From Limnohabitans sp. T6-5 (GTDB lineage: Bacteria > Pseudomonadota > Gammaproteobacteria > Burkholderiales > Burkholderiaceae_C), in assembly GCF_003063315.1 (NCBI RefSeq), contig NZ_NERV01000005.1, positions 1 to 64,000 of the forward strand: a DNA stretch of 64,000 nucleotides. The letters run 5' to 3'. The position numbers and the translations under genes are program-made. The number at the start of each line of letters is the position of its first letter. Position 1 is the stretch's first letter. Below, piece by piece: positions 9,001-16,537 of this stretch. The notes under the pieces were generated by a model, which made no database searches, was not told where the DNA came from, and saw only the letters and a list, made by a program, of their open reading frames with translations.

Positions 9001-10980
9001 GGTGGCGCTTTGCGTGAAGCCGCTCAGGGTGCCGCCCATGACGGTCACGTCAGAGGCGGTGAAGTCGGTGGCGAGTTCGCTCAGGGTGAAGGTGACGACA
9101 GCCGTCTGGCCTGCGGCCAGAGCGGCTCTGTCGGCGCTGACAGCAATCGTGGGTGGGGTGGTGTCGATCTTGCACTGGATGGCGATCGAGGCCATGTTGT
9201 TCAACTCCATGCCGTCCTGGTTGAAGTTGCCTGCGGCGTCGGTGAAGCTTTCGCTGGCGATGTACAGGGCCGCGCTCAGGGCGTTGGCATTGGGCGTGAA
9301 GGTGGCGGTGTAGACCAGCGGGTTGGTGGCGCTTTGGGTCCAGCCGCTCAGGGTGCCACCGATGACGGTGACGTCGCTTTGCGTGAAGTTGCTGCTGGCT
9401 TCAGACAGCGTGAAGGTGATGAGGTCAGTGTCACCGGGGCGCACACGGGTTTTGGTGTTGCTGATCATCACCGTGGGGGCTGTGGTGTCGGCGGGGGCGT
9501 TGGTGTTGCACAGCAAGCCGACGCTCAGCGATGCGGCGTTGTTGGCGTCGGCGCCGTCTTTGTTGTAGGTGCCGGTGGCGTTGCTGAAGGTGTCGCTGCC
9601 GACCATGACAAAGGCGCTCGAGACATTGGCGCTGGGGGTGAAGGTGGCGGAGTAGCTGGTACCCGAGCCTGTGAAGTTGGAGAGCGTGCCGCCGATGGCC
9701 GTGACATCAGACGCTGTGAAATTGGTGCTGACTTCAGACAGGGTGAACGACAGGGTAGTGGTTTCACCGACGGCCAGGTTGTTTTTGCTGGAAGCGATGG
9801 CGATGAAAGGGGTGGTGCTGTCGTTCATGGCTGTGTTTCCTGCTGTTGTTGTGTTGGTGACGGTGTTGGTGACGCTGGGGGTGTTGGTGGGCATGGCGAT
9901 GGGGTTGGGGACTGTGGTGGTGCCGTCGGCCATGGCCACGGGGATGCTGTCGACCATGATTTGGTTGACGGCGGTGGAATTCATTTGGGTGCCGATTTGC
10001 TGCACGAGCTGGGCGTTGGCGCCTTGGCTGACCAGGGTTTCGGTGATGGTGGTGCCGATGCCCAGCTGTTTGACGAGCAGGTTGCGCATTTGCGGCAGGC
10101 CCACGCTGCCCACACCCGAGGCAAAGGCGGGGTTCTGGATGACGGTGTCAATGACTTTGAGCAGGGCCGGGTCGGTGAGGACGGCGGCGGTGGTGACTTC
10201 GGCGTAGAGCACGGGGTCGACCAGGGTGGGCGCGATGAGGGGCAGTTTGTTGCCGGTGATGGCGCTGTCCACAGCGGTTTGCAAGGCCGCTTGCACCGAG
10301 GCGCTTTGCACGAGGGCGCTGAGGTCGAGGGCGACTTGGGTGCTCAGGCCGGTGACGAGGCCCGGGTCGGTCAGGGTCAGGGTGGGGTCGGTCATGGGGG
10401 TGCTGCCGGTGGTGTCTGTGGGGGTCATCGGGATCAGGTGGGGCATGTTGGCGAGCAGGGTGTCGCGCAGCATGGAGGGGTCAAATGCGACGGGGGTGTT
10501 GGGCAGCACGGGCCAGAGGGCGTCGGCGCTGAAGGTTTTGAGCAGCGCGGTGTCGGGCGCGGCATTCTGGAAGGCGCTGATCAGCGTGGGGGCGCTGTGC
10601 TGGGCTTGCATGGCGGCGCTGACGTGGTCGGCAAAGCCCAGCCACTGCACCATGAGGGCGCTGGTTTTGTCCGCCCCCAGTTGCACCAGGGCCTGCGCGG
10701 TGGCGGGCTTGGCCAGCAAAAGTTCGGGCACGGCTGCAGCCAGTTCGTTGGCGGCGACGTCCAGCAGTTCCTGCACGGCTTTTTGCGGGTCGGTGTTTGC
10801 CTGCGCACCGAGCATGACGATGTGCGCTGTGAGCGATTTGCGGATGGCTTCGTCCACCATGAGGCTTTGCCCGGTCTGGAGCAAGGTGGTGGCCGCCGTG
10901 AGGTCCGCCCCCACAAGCGTGAGGGGCTGTGTTGCAAAAACCCCTAAATTGAGCGTGAAGTTGTTGTTATTGATCGTCAT
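1..10980 (-). CDS. Giant Ig-repeat surface adhesin 1 (3' end beyond the left edge)
   Basis: A reading frame runs without a stop from an ATG at 10980 (AGGGA ribosome site 5 nt upstream) to the left edge: 3660 codons with no stop seen. It probably encodes a huge secreted cell-surface or biofilm adhesin. Residues 1-385 are a non-repetitive, Ala/Leu-rich, probably helical region that I cannot assign, and there is no Sec signal peptide. Then come about 11 Big_12-like Ig repeats (recurring YTATFTP and FTLSE motifs, residues about 385-2020), increasingly interleaved with about 17 Big_13-like repeats (SDSG, DTITIKD, GTW, LPLGLNNLSVT motifs). A non-Ig segment interrupts them at nt 2560-3560. The repeats are the same two families as in the 28034-42979 adhesin. 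Type I secretion is inferred from repeat type and missing signal peptide. No HlyB/HlyD/TolC gene is in the window, and the C-terminus is not visible. Confidence 0.88.
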   Translation of the reverse strand, partial: MTINNNNFTLNLGVFATQPLTLVGADLTAATTLLQTGQSLMVDEAIRKSLTAHIVMLGAQANTDPQKAVQELLDVAANELAAAVPELLLAKPATAQALVQLGADKTSALMVQWLGFADHVSAAMQAQHSAPTLISAFQNAAPDTALLKTFSADALWPVLPNTPVAFDPSMLRDTLLANMPHLIPMTPTDTTGSTPMTDPTLTLTDPGLVTGLSTQVALDLSALVQSASVQAALQTAVDSAITGNKLPLIAPTLVDPVLYAEVTTAAVLTDPALLKVIDTVIQNPAFASGVGSVGLPQMRNLLVKQLGIGTTITETLVSQGANAQLVQQIGTQMNSTAVNQIMVDSIPVAMADGTTTVPNPIAMPTNTPSVTNTVTNTTTAGNTAMNDSTTPFIAIASSKNNLAVGETTTLSFTLSEVSTNFTASDVTAIGGTLSNFTGSGTSYSATFTPSANVSSAFVMVGSDTFSNATGTYNKDGADANNAASLSVGLLCNTNAPADTTAPTVMISNTKTRVRPGDTDLITFTLSEASSNFTQSDVTVIGGTLSGWTQSATNPLVYTATFTPNANALSAALYIASESFTDAAGNFNQDGMELNNMASIAIQCKIDTTPPTIAVSADRAALAAGQTAVVTFTLSELATDFTASDVTVMGGTLSGFTQSATNPLVYTATFTPAVGSISGAVYVASNKFTDASGNANADGNDTNNAVSFTLDTAAPTIAITSDKTGLKAGDTATITFTLSEISTNFALSDVAVTGGTLSGFAQSATDPHVYTATFTPAAGSTAATVSVASNKFSDASGNQNTDGADANNTVSLSVDTTPPTVIVSSLKSSLGAGETATVTFTLSEASVNFTAADVTVVGGTLSNFAGSGTSYTATFTPTAGASTASVKVDSNRFTDAAGNNNQDGADANNTVSFNLDSTPPTIIVSTDKVDLLQGQTATITFTLSEASSNFTLGDISVSGGTLSNFQGSGTSYTATFTPSATASSAMILVSSNTFSDAAGNNNKDGADLNNAVSLKTNCPPDTTPVTPPAADTTAPTVAISSDKTMLAAGEAATVSFTFSEATSDFALTDITVIGGTMSNLVRNPANPLVYTATFTPFATTQGAMVLVSSGQFSDAAGNFNTDGADLNNAVSLGFNCGCADTTAPTIAISAPKTVLAAGEVTTVTFVLSEDSTDFSLADITLLGGTLSNFVGSGKVYTATFTPAPTAKSAMMFVASDKFTDAAGNFNKDGADVNNAWSFGFQCTPTAVAPAAPGAILNAISDSGTQGDNTTTDNTPTLSGTGTPGDTISIKDAAGNVIATAVVAANGTWMATPVNPLPLGLNNLSVIETNPAGMASAPTALPLTIQSAVVPVAPTAPAAILNAISDSGAQGDNTTNDTTPTLSGTGTPGDTISIKDAAGNVIATAVVAANGTWMATPATALPQGLNNLSVIETGPTGLASAPTPLPITIDSAAPTIAVSAPKGVLAAGEATTITFTLSDAASDFSVSDITVIGGTLSGFTKSPTNPLVYTATFTPTAGAHSAMVFVGNDKFTDASGNLNQDGAELNNLASFSINAAAVTPVAPAAPAAILDPISDSGAKGDQLTNDTTPTISGTGTPGDTIAIKDPAGNTIATAIVQPNGTWAATPVNPLPQGLNNLSVVETNPAGLSSPATPLPITIDSVAPSPLGAILNPISNSGLTTDNITNDTTPTISGSGTPGDTIAIKDAAGNTIATAVVAANGTWTATPANPLPQGLNNLSVVETSPTGATSTAQLPIVIDSAAPTIALSTNASALTTGQAATVTFTLSEASADFTAADITVIGGTITGLTQSPTNPLVYTATFTPAAGASSAAVLVTSNKFSDAAGNINLDGADTNNALSYSITAGPALTPLTAAIDPTSDSGTKGDGKTNDTTPTLSGTGTPGDTIAIKDAAGTVIATATVGPNGTWTATPANPLPQGLNNLSVVETSPSGSTSTQPLPLTIDSGAPTVAISTSASTLAAGQTATVTFTLSEAASDFTASDITVMGGSLTGLVQSPTNPLVYTATFTPTAGAQSAMLFITSDKFADAAGNLNKDGADTNNIASFSISAPVPNAPAAPAAILDPISDSGTQGDKATTDTTPTLSGTGVPGDTITVKDPQGNVIATATVQPNGTWAATPVNPLPLGLNNLSVTETNPQGATSAPTALPITIQAETIAAPGAKLDLSSDTGTVGDSTTTDTTPTLSGTGVPGDTIAVKDPQGNVIATATVAPDGTWSATPTSALPLGLQNLSVVQTSPTGIASAPTPLPITIVAPAAGVLTAALSGPSDSGVVGDNTTNDTTPTLTGTGTPGDTVSITNAAGQVIATATVQPDGTWAATPTTALPAGTNPLTVVATNPAGQITASNVLPIAIVIDPIAPAAPGAILDPISDSGTVGDKATTDNTPTLSGTGTPGDTIAVKDPAGNVIATATVQPDGTWAATPTTPLPLGTNNLSVVETDPAGNASLPTPLPLTIQAPVGVLVIQGGVYAGLVTTDPTLTTPVVTTPPTDSTGTGTGTPTGTTNDPGLVNPGTVAPTLLTPGLPSNPITTNTNGGATVFVYDNTGALMGQTTLASDGTWRIDIANKQDYRGAVLVKVVDVNGTAVNYIDEVSAAGKSFDTTLRAQGVAEVGLPNFQVPDSLNSVLTVYITPVTELAVRTAGVTDTATAPASVMAIVTANTNVASALGMAGVDITAPPTTTNSADFTATDRYDANGVVILTDAEKYGLVLAKLSGLDSVKGNIDASLDALQGQILPGGTLSAAGAALVDAGRIVALEALKGTTDGTAPENTFTIDTPLNRWLLGDITIVEQTVTPTGAVLTGQALPGSTVTVKLPGGGTTTAVADATGTFTVPLTTAQLPAAGQAITFTGTDGLTQPAATIHALPAAPTAAIALISDSGAVGDGKTTDNTPTLTGNGTPGDTITITDPQGNVIATAVVAPNGTWAATPTDPLPLGLNNLSVTQTDPEGFVSAPTALPVTIEAGAGPAAPAAVLDPTSDSGKLLDSTTNDTTPTLSGTGTAGDTITIKDPQGNVIGTAVVAANGTWAITPTTPLPLGLNNLSVTETNPAGISSPATPLPVTIDTTAPAAPGAVLDPTSDTGVQGDKTTTDTTPTLSGTGTPGDTITVKDPQGNVIGTAVVAANGTWAITPTTPLPLGLNALTATATDPAGNTSAPAPLPVTIVPGTLAAPVAKLDLSSDTGTVGDSTTTDTTPTLSGTGTPGDTIAIKDPQGNVIATATVAADGTWAATPTTALPLGLNNLTVTETNPAGVSSPAAPLPVTIQALPAGTLTATLAATSDSGVVGDSITNDTTPTLTGTGIPGDTIAIKNAAGQVIATTVVAANGTWTATPTTALPQGINTLLVSQTSPSGSVIDAVLPVTIVVDAVVPVSPAAVLAPISDSGKLLDSTTNDNTPTLSGNGTPGDTITIKDPQGNVIATTVVAANGTWAATPTTALPDGLINLAVTATDPAGNTSAPTPLPITIDTTPPAAPAAVLDPTSDSGKLLDSTTSDNTPTLSGGGATPGDTITIKDPQGNVIGTAVVAANGTWAVTPTTALPDGLINLAVTATDPAGNTSAPTPLPITIDTTPPAAPAAVLDPTSDSGKLLDSTTSDNTPTLSGAGATPGDTITIKDPQGNVIGTAVVAANGTWAVTPTTALPDGLIPLSVTAT

Positions 10981-11430
10981 GGCCGTCCCTGTGTGGTGGT
11001 CATTGGTTGGTTTTTTGGAGTGACTGCCATGGCCATATCAGCCTGCAGATCCAGCACTGCGCCCTGCCCTGCTGCATGGCCCGAAATGGCCTGCAAACTG
11101 ACGCGCCAAAGCACCCCACACCCCTCTGTAGAAGGCCGTGCGGTGCCCCGCTGGTGTTGACGTCTGAAATTCATTTTTTCCTCATGAATTCAGCGTTTCA
11201 AAACTCAAAAAACGACATATTTCCCAATGTCCAATCTGTGATTTTTTTGATGTATTTATTAATTAAGCCTCCAAGATATCGTCAAAAATGTCATTCAAAA
11301 ACCCCCAATTGGGGTATGCCTAGCGATGTTTTTGCTGATCTTTTTGACTTAATTTGTCGTTAGTGACAAATTCAAAGATGCCAACAGAAACCGGAATTCC
11401 AGGTGGATTGGGGTCTCTCGGGGGGGTTGT
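10981..11430. other. Gene-free AT-rich leader between adhesin 1 and REP array 1
   Basis: There is no convincing gene here. The stretch is AT-rich, especially 11165-11400, and presumably holds the adhesin 1 promoter on the minus strand. The inverted repeats at 11303-11372 are its only marked features. The 118-codon frame open across it has no coding signature and no plausible ribosome site. Confidence 0.5.
11303..11372. promoter_or_regulatory. Two inverted repeats upstream of adhesin 1
   Basis: The AT-rich region 320-390 bp upstream of the adhesin 1 start contains a perfect 12-bp palindrome, CCCCAATTGGGG, at 11303-11314. An 8-bp inverted repeat (AATTTGTC, 6-nt spacer, GACAAATT) lies at 11351-11372. 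This stretch differs in composition from both the adhesin gene and the REP array to the right. It may be the control region of the adhesin. No convincing -35/-10 pair was identified, and no factor can be named. Confidence 0.3.
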
Positions 11431-12395
11431 GGTCGGCCGTCCGGGGGGGCGGCGGCCCGCTATCTGCGCCGTCGTAGGTCGGTGGTCCCCTATCTGCGTC
11501 TTCGTAGGTCGGCGGTCGAAGACCCCGACATCTGCTCACCTGGCGCGCCTGAATCGAGCTTTGGTGGCCAATCACGCCCATGTCGGACTCTTCGAGTACC
11601 GACCTACAAGAAAGGCCACGGGAATTCGCAGGTCGCCGGTCAGCTATCTGCGCATTCGTAGGTCAGCGGTCCGCTATCTGCGCCTTCGTAGGTCGGCGGT
11701 CGAAGACCCCGACATCTGCTCACCTGGCGCGCCTGAATTGGGCTTTGGTGGCCAATCACGCCCATGTCGGACTCTTCGAGTACCGACCTACAAGAAAGGC
11801 CACGGGAATTCGCAGGTAGCCGGTCCGCTAGCTGCGCCGTCGCAGGTCGGCGGCCCGCTATCTGTGCATTCGTAGGTCGGCGGTCGGAGACCCCGACAGG
11901 TGTGCATACCCACCACGCCTGAATCGAGCTTTGGTGGCCAATCAAGCCCATGTCGGACTCTTCGAGTACCGACCTACAAGAAGGTCCACGGGAATTCGCA
12001 GGTCGGCGGTCAGCTATCTGTGCCGTCGCAGGTCGCCGGTCCGCTATCTGCGCATTCGTAGGTCGGCGGTCGGAGACCCCGACAGGTGTGCATACCCACC
12101 ACGCCTGAATCGAGCTTTGGTGGCCAATCACGCCCATGTCGGACTCTTCGAGTACCGACCTACAAGAAGGTCCACGGGAATTCGCAGGTCGGCGGTCCGC
12201 TATCTGTGCCGTCGCAGGTCGGCGGTCCGCTAGCTGCGCTTTCGTAGGTCGGCGGTCGGAGACCCCGACAGGTGTGCATACCCACCACGCCTGAATCGAG
12301 CTTTGGTGGCCAATCACGCCCATGTCGGACTCTTCGAGTACCGACCTACAAGAAGGGCCACGGGAATTCGCAGGTCGGCGGCCCGGCCGGACGAC
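11430..12395. repeat. REP array 1 (about 5 units of 183-189 bp)
   Basis: This is a tandem array of two inverted REP hairpins. The CTAC-footed hairpin (outer stem GTCGG/CCGAC, inner stem ACTC/GAGT, loop TTC) occurs near 11580, 11761, 11950, 12133 and 12321. Its GTAG-footed partner (inner stem GGTC/GACC, loop GAA or GGA) occurs near 11506, 11690, 11871, 12058 and 12246. Between them are extra copies of a roughly 30-bp piece carrying only the 5' arm of a hairpin (for example at 11630-11690). Long frames open on both strands come from the repetition and are not genes. No gene was seen. Confidence 0.9.
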
Positions 12396-12513
12396 TTGCT
12401 GCTGCTCTAACAAATCGATCTATCTTTGTCAGATCACTTGAACCATCTTTTCAAGCTCATTGCTTTTTTTCTTAACACGCATCATTTTCTAGGCAAATGA
12501 TTTGAGAAAAAGG

Positions 12514-15111
12514 TCAGAACTTGTATTCGATTTTCAATTGCAAGGTGCGTCCGTAATAGTCACCGTATCGGGTATCGACACCGTTGAGTACGTTTTGAGT
12601 TTTCATGCGGAATGAGGGCATGCGGTTGGTGATGTTGATCACAGCAGCACTGAGCGTCATGGCGGCTTGTATTTGCCAGCGCCCCGAGATGTCCACCGTC
12701 CAATCGTCTGACACACGATGCTCATAATTCATGGTGTTGCCATCCACGTCTGTCAAGGTCACCTGCTCAGTATTGCCCGAACGATAGTTCAAACTGGCGC
12801 CCAAGATGAGCTGAGATTGCTCAAGCGATGTCGACAATGTCCATTGATTACGAGCCATCACGGAACTGCTTCCCATGGCATAGCGCCCCAGGTTGGACTC
12901 CATGGCACTGTCAGCATAGGCTTGCCGCTGAGACTTCAAGACATGCAAACCACGCAGGCCGACACGCAAACGCCCCCAATCGGTTGGCTTGCGCCACTGA
13001 ATGTCGTAATCCACACCTTGGCTACGACTTTGTCCTAAATTGAAATTCGGGCTGGTGACGACGCCATTGACTAAATATTGAGCCCTGAGCACAGGATCGC
13101 TGACGATCAAAGTGCCCGGCAAATTGCCAAAGGTGTCCTGAATATCCAGATTCCAGAGATCTGCGCCCAGGGTCCATTGGACAGAAGGCTCCCAGCGAAA
13201 CCCCAGCAGCCATTGCTGTGAGCGCTCTGGTTTCAAGTCAGGATTACCGCGTGAATAGATGGGCAAAGTTTGACCCGATAAAGAATCTTCCACCTCCGAA
13301 ATTTTGGTGCTTTTGAGCACCATTTGCCCAAGTGTGGGCGCTCTAAAACCTGTCCCCCATGATCCCCTGAACATCCAGGCTTTTTCAGGCGTCCACTTCC
13401 ATCCCAATTTGCCAGTCTGCACCCCTCCAAAATCCGAATACTGATCGTGGCGCAATGCCCCTGTCGCTTCCAATTGTTCAGCAAGAGGCCACAAAATTTC
13501 AGAATGCAGCGCCCAATTTTTGCGTTGCGCATCGAATTGCGGCCGGTCATTCACGCCAATACCTGGCAGATAGCGAACGCTTTCCTGACGCCCATCAAAA
13601 CCCAGACCCCACATCAGGGGGCCATGCTCTGTATCGATCAATTCCCGGCTGGCCAGGATTCCCAAGGTCTGCAATTGGGTCTGTCCATCGTCTAGGACCC
13701 TGTCAGTTGTTCGACGGTATGCATCAAATTTCGCAAGTGTTTCTGCAGAGTATTGCGATGGATCAAGTCCAACTTCTCCGGGCTTGAGCTTGACAACGCC
13801 ATATCCAGGCGTCACCAAGCCGCTTTCATACACGCGATGCACTCTGTGCAGTCCGCTCGTCAAATGGCTGGTGAAATCCCAGCCTGCAGCTTGGCCTTTA
13901 AGTCCCACTACTGCATGGTGCATGTTGTTGTCATACCGCTGCTGGAGCAAACCCCAAGGTTGCGTTGCAATCATGTAGGTGCGAGAAGGGTCCACGTCGA
14001 TTTGATCAATCGTGAAATTGGGATGTCCAACAGGAACAAAGGTTTGCGACTGCCATCCCATTTGTGCCTCAGCAAAAGCGACCCACTGGTTGGCCAGCAG
14101 TCTTTCACCTTGCAAATACAGCAATTGGCTCTCTGTCCGGGGGTAGATGCTTGTCGCCAGTTGAGCATTTTGTGAGCATTGCCCCCTTTGCGTTTCATAC
14201 CAGCCTTTGTCACACACGCCATGCGTATCAAAGTAGGTGTTGTGGAGTTTCCCAGAGGCATCCTTGTAGTTTTGTGCAGGTGCGCTGTGGTCGAAGTAAT
14301 AATCGCCGCTGTTCCAAAGTTGTCCATTGATGTTGAATTGCCGCATTCCTTCGCGTGTCGATGTGTCGTCCTTGCCTTGCAGCATGTTTCGTTTTTGTGC
14401 TGTGTAATGCGCACTGAGGCTGTATCCGTCTCGTTCAAGTCTGCCTTGCCCCCAGGACAAACTGGCTGAATTTCCCCGCCCTGCCCCACCTTGTGGCATC
14501 AAGGTTTCAACACTCACCGTGATGCCTTGCACCTGCGTTTTGGTGATGATGTTGATCACGCCTGCCACAGCATCTGAGCCATATCGACTCGAAGCACCAT
14601 CGGTCAGGATGTCAATTCTTTCTATGGCTGCAAGTGGTATGAAGTTCAAATCAACCGTTGCACGCTCACCTACAATGTTTTGGCTCCCGTAATAGGGCAA
14701 TCGGCGCCCATTGAGCAAGATAAGCGTCCCACTTTGGTTGCCGTGTATGGCAGCTGCTTGCGGTCCGCCAGAGGTGGTGCCTGTGACCATTCCCTGTTCC
14801 TGAAAATTACGCATGATGGGTAAGCGCTGAATGAGTTGGCTCAAATCAGAAGCCCCACTGCGTTCAATGTCTCGACGCCCGATCACTTGAATAGGCAAAG
14901 CCTGTTTGGCTTCTTTGGACAAAATTGCAGATCCCGTGATTTCCACTTTTTCGAATTGCCTGTATTCGAGAACCGTATCTGTGACGACCAAAGGTTGGTA
15001 GTTGGTAGGCTGTTCGTGGGTTTGGGCTAGGGTCCCCATCCAAGGTGAAAAGCAACACAAAAAGAGGGGCCATCGAGCGTTGCGATGTGATCGTTGCTTG
15101 CGTTGGCTCAT
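12514..15111 (-). CDS. TonB-dependent outer-membrane receptor
   Basis: This 865-aa protein should be an outer-membrane active transporter energised by TonB/ExbBD, probably for a siderophore or other complexed nutrient. The substrate cannot be read from sequence. The N-terminus has a signal peptide (basic start, hydrophobic LFLCCFSPWMG, likely cut near residue 30). A plug domain covers about residues 60-195 (LPIQVIGRRDIERSGASDL, LLNGRRLP, GASSRYGSDAVAGVINIITK). A 22-strand barrel follows, with the NPDLKPERS motif and a terminal Phe (IEYKF). Start ATG at 15111 has AAGGAAA about 6 nt upstream. GC is clearly lower than that of glnE/yhdP next door, suggesting acquisition. The gene stands alone between REP arrays 1 and 2, with no TonB, FecIR or transporter partner nearby. 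Confidence 0.93.
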   Translation of the reverse strand: MSQRKQRSHRNARWPLFLCCFSPWMGTLAQTHEQPTNYQPLVVTDTVLEYRQFEKVEITGSAILSKEAKQALPIQVIGRRDIERSGASDLSQLIQRLPIMRNFQEQGMVTGTTSGGPQAAAIHGNQSGTLILLNGRRLPYYGSQNIVGERATVDLNFIPLAAIERIDILTDGASSRYGSDAVAGVINIITKTQVQGITVSVETLMPQGGAGRGNSASLSWGQGRLERDGYSLSAHYTAQKRNMLQGKDDTSTREGMRQFNINGQLWNSGDYYFDHSAPAQNYKDASGKLHNTYFDTHGVCDKGWYETQRGQCSQNAQLATSIYPRTESQLLYLQGERLLANQWVAFAEAQMGWQSQTFVPVGHPNFTIDQIDVDPSRTYMIATQPWGLLQQRYDNNMHHAVVGLKGQAAGWDFTSHLTSGLHRVHRVYESGLVTPGYGVVKLKPGEVGLDPSQYSAETLAKFDAYRRTTDRVLDDGQTQLQTLGILASRELIDTEHGPLMWGLGFDGRQESVRYLPGIGVNDRPQFDAQRKNWALHSEILWPLAEQLEATGALRHDQYSDFGGVQTGKLGWKWTPEKAWMFRGSWGTGFRAPTLGQMVLKSTKISEVEDSLSGQTLPIYSRGNPDLKPERSQQWLLGFRWEPSVQWTLGADLWNLDIQDTFGNLPGTLIVSDPVLRAQYLVNGVVTSPNFNLGQSRSQGVDYDIQWRKPTDWGRLRVGLRGLHVLKSQRQAYADSAMESNLGRYAMGSSSVMARNQWTLSTSLEQSQLILGASLNYRSGNTEQVTLTDVDGNTMNYEHRVSDDWTVDISGRWQIQAAMTLSAAVINITNRMPSFRMKTQNVLNGVDTRYGDYYGRTLQLKIEYKF

Positions 15112-15143
15112 GTCAAATTTCCTTTTGTGGTCGACTTGACCGC

Positions 15144-15178
15144 TATATAGGTTTATTTTGTCATTAAGTACTACTTAA
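15144..15178 (-). promoter_or_regulatory. Putative promoter and operator of the TonB receptor gene
   Basis: On the minus strand upstream of 15111 lies a -10-like TATATA (15144-15149). At 15164-15178 is a perfect 15-bp inverted repeat, TTAAGTA-C-TACTTAA. The repeat would cover the -35 position of that promoter, the place expected for a repressor. It is not a recognisable Fur box. This is a sequence-only inference. Confidence 0.35.
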
Positions 15179-15295
15179 ATTATTTAAATGTATCTTTGAA
15201 AATTAATTGCTTCATGTCAATTCACATGTCTGCCATCCAGTATTTCAACAATTAACGTTTAAGCGACTGAAATTTCACAAAACGAAGTTGTGGCT

Positions 15296-16496
15296 TGGTG
15301 CTCGGCGTACAGACGTCGGGGTCTTCGACAGCCGACCGACGAGGGCAGTGACGACATTTCGGGCAATGAGGTTTTCGTAGATCGGTGGTCGGAGACCCCG
15401 ACATGGGTTTGTGTGCTCGCGCTGTTTGTTTGAGGGGTGGTGGTACATCACGCACATGTCGGACTCTTCGAGTGCCGACCTACGAAGGAAGTGCGGACAT
15501 TTCGGGCAATGGGGTTTTTGTAGGTCGGTGGTCGGAGACCCCGACATGGGTTTGTGTGACGAGCGCGTTTGTTTGAGGGGTGGTGGTACTTCACGCACAT
15601 GTCGGACTCTTCGAGTGCCGACCTACGATGGCAGTGCGGACATTTCGGGCAATGGGGTTTTTGTAGGTCGGTGGTCGGAGACCCCGACATGGGTTTGTGT
15701 GACGAGCGCGTTTGTTTGAGGGGTGGTGGTACTTCACGCACATGTCGGACTCTTCGAGTGCCGACCTACGAAGGCAGTGCGGACATTTCGGGCAATGGGG
15801 TTTTTGTAGGTCGGTGGTCGGAGACCCCGACATGGGTTTGTGTGACGAGCGCGTTTGTTTGAGGGGTGGTGGTACTTCACGCACATGTCGGACTCTTCGA
15901 GTGCCGACCTACGAAGGCAGTGCGGACATTTCGGGCAATGGGGTTTTTGTAGGTCGGTGGTCGGAGACCCCGACATGGGTTTGTGTGACGAGCGCGTTTG
16001 TTTGAGGGGTGGTGGTACTTCACGCACATGTCGGACTCTTCGAGTGCCGACCTACGAAGGCAGTGCGGACATTTCGGGCAATGAGGTTTTCGTAGATCGG
16101 TGGTCGGAGACCCCGACATGGGTTTGTGTGCTCGCGCTGTTTGTTTGAGGGGTGGTGGTACTTCACGCACATGTCGGACTCTTCGAGTGCCGACCTACGA
16201 AGGCAGTGCGGACATTTCGGGCAATGGGGGTTTCGTAGGTCGGTGGTCGAAGAACCCGACATGGGTTTGCGTGACGAGCGCGTTTGTTTGAGGGGTGGTG
16301 GTACTTCACGCACATGTCGGACTCTTCGAGTGCCGACCTACGAAGGCAGTGCGGACATTCCGGTAATTGGGGTTTTGTAGGTCGGTGGTCGAAGAACCCG
16401 ACATGGGTTTGCGTGACGAGCGCGTTTGTTTGGGCGGTGGTGGTGGATCACGTACAAACGTCGGGGTCTTCGAGCGCCGACCTGCGTAGACACGAT
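15296..16496. repeat. REP array 2 (about 8 units of 143 bp)
   Basis: A very regular tandem array with a 143-bp period. The CTAC-footed ACTC/GAGT hairpin recurs near 15454, 15597, 15740, 15883, 16026, 16169 and 16312, each paired with an inverted GTAG-footed GGTC/GACC hairpin. Several consecutive units look almost identical, indicating recent tandem amplification. The outermost units (around 15300 and 16455) are diverged. The spacer sequence is not the one in array 1. The 97-codon frames repeating on both strands are artefacts of the period. No gene was seen. Confidence 0.92.
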
Positions 16497-16537
16497 GCCG
16501 TTGTTCCCCGTCGGCACGCGGGGTATTTGGAGCCTAC

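Noticed and set aside
2..10947. Very long plus-strand frames (956, 1527, 1184 and 755 codons) across the first 11 kb
   Set aside because: They are antisense to the adhesin 1 frame, low-complexity (Gly/Val or Gly/Asp rich), and overlap each other in different frames. High-GC repeats keep all frames open. The minus frame alone gives recognisable Ig repeats.
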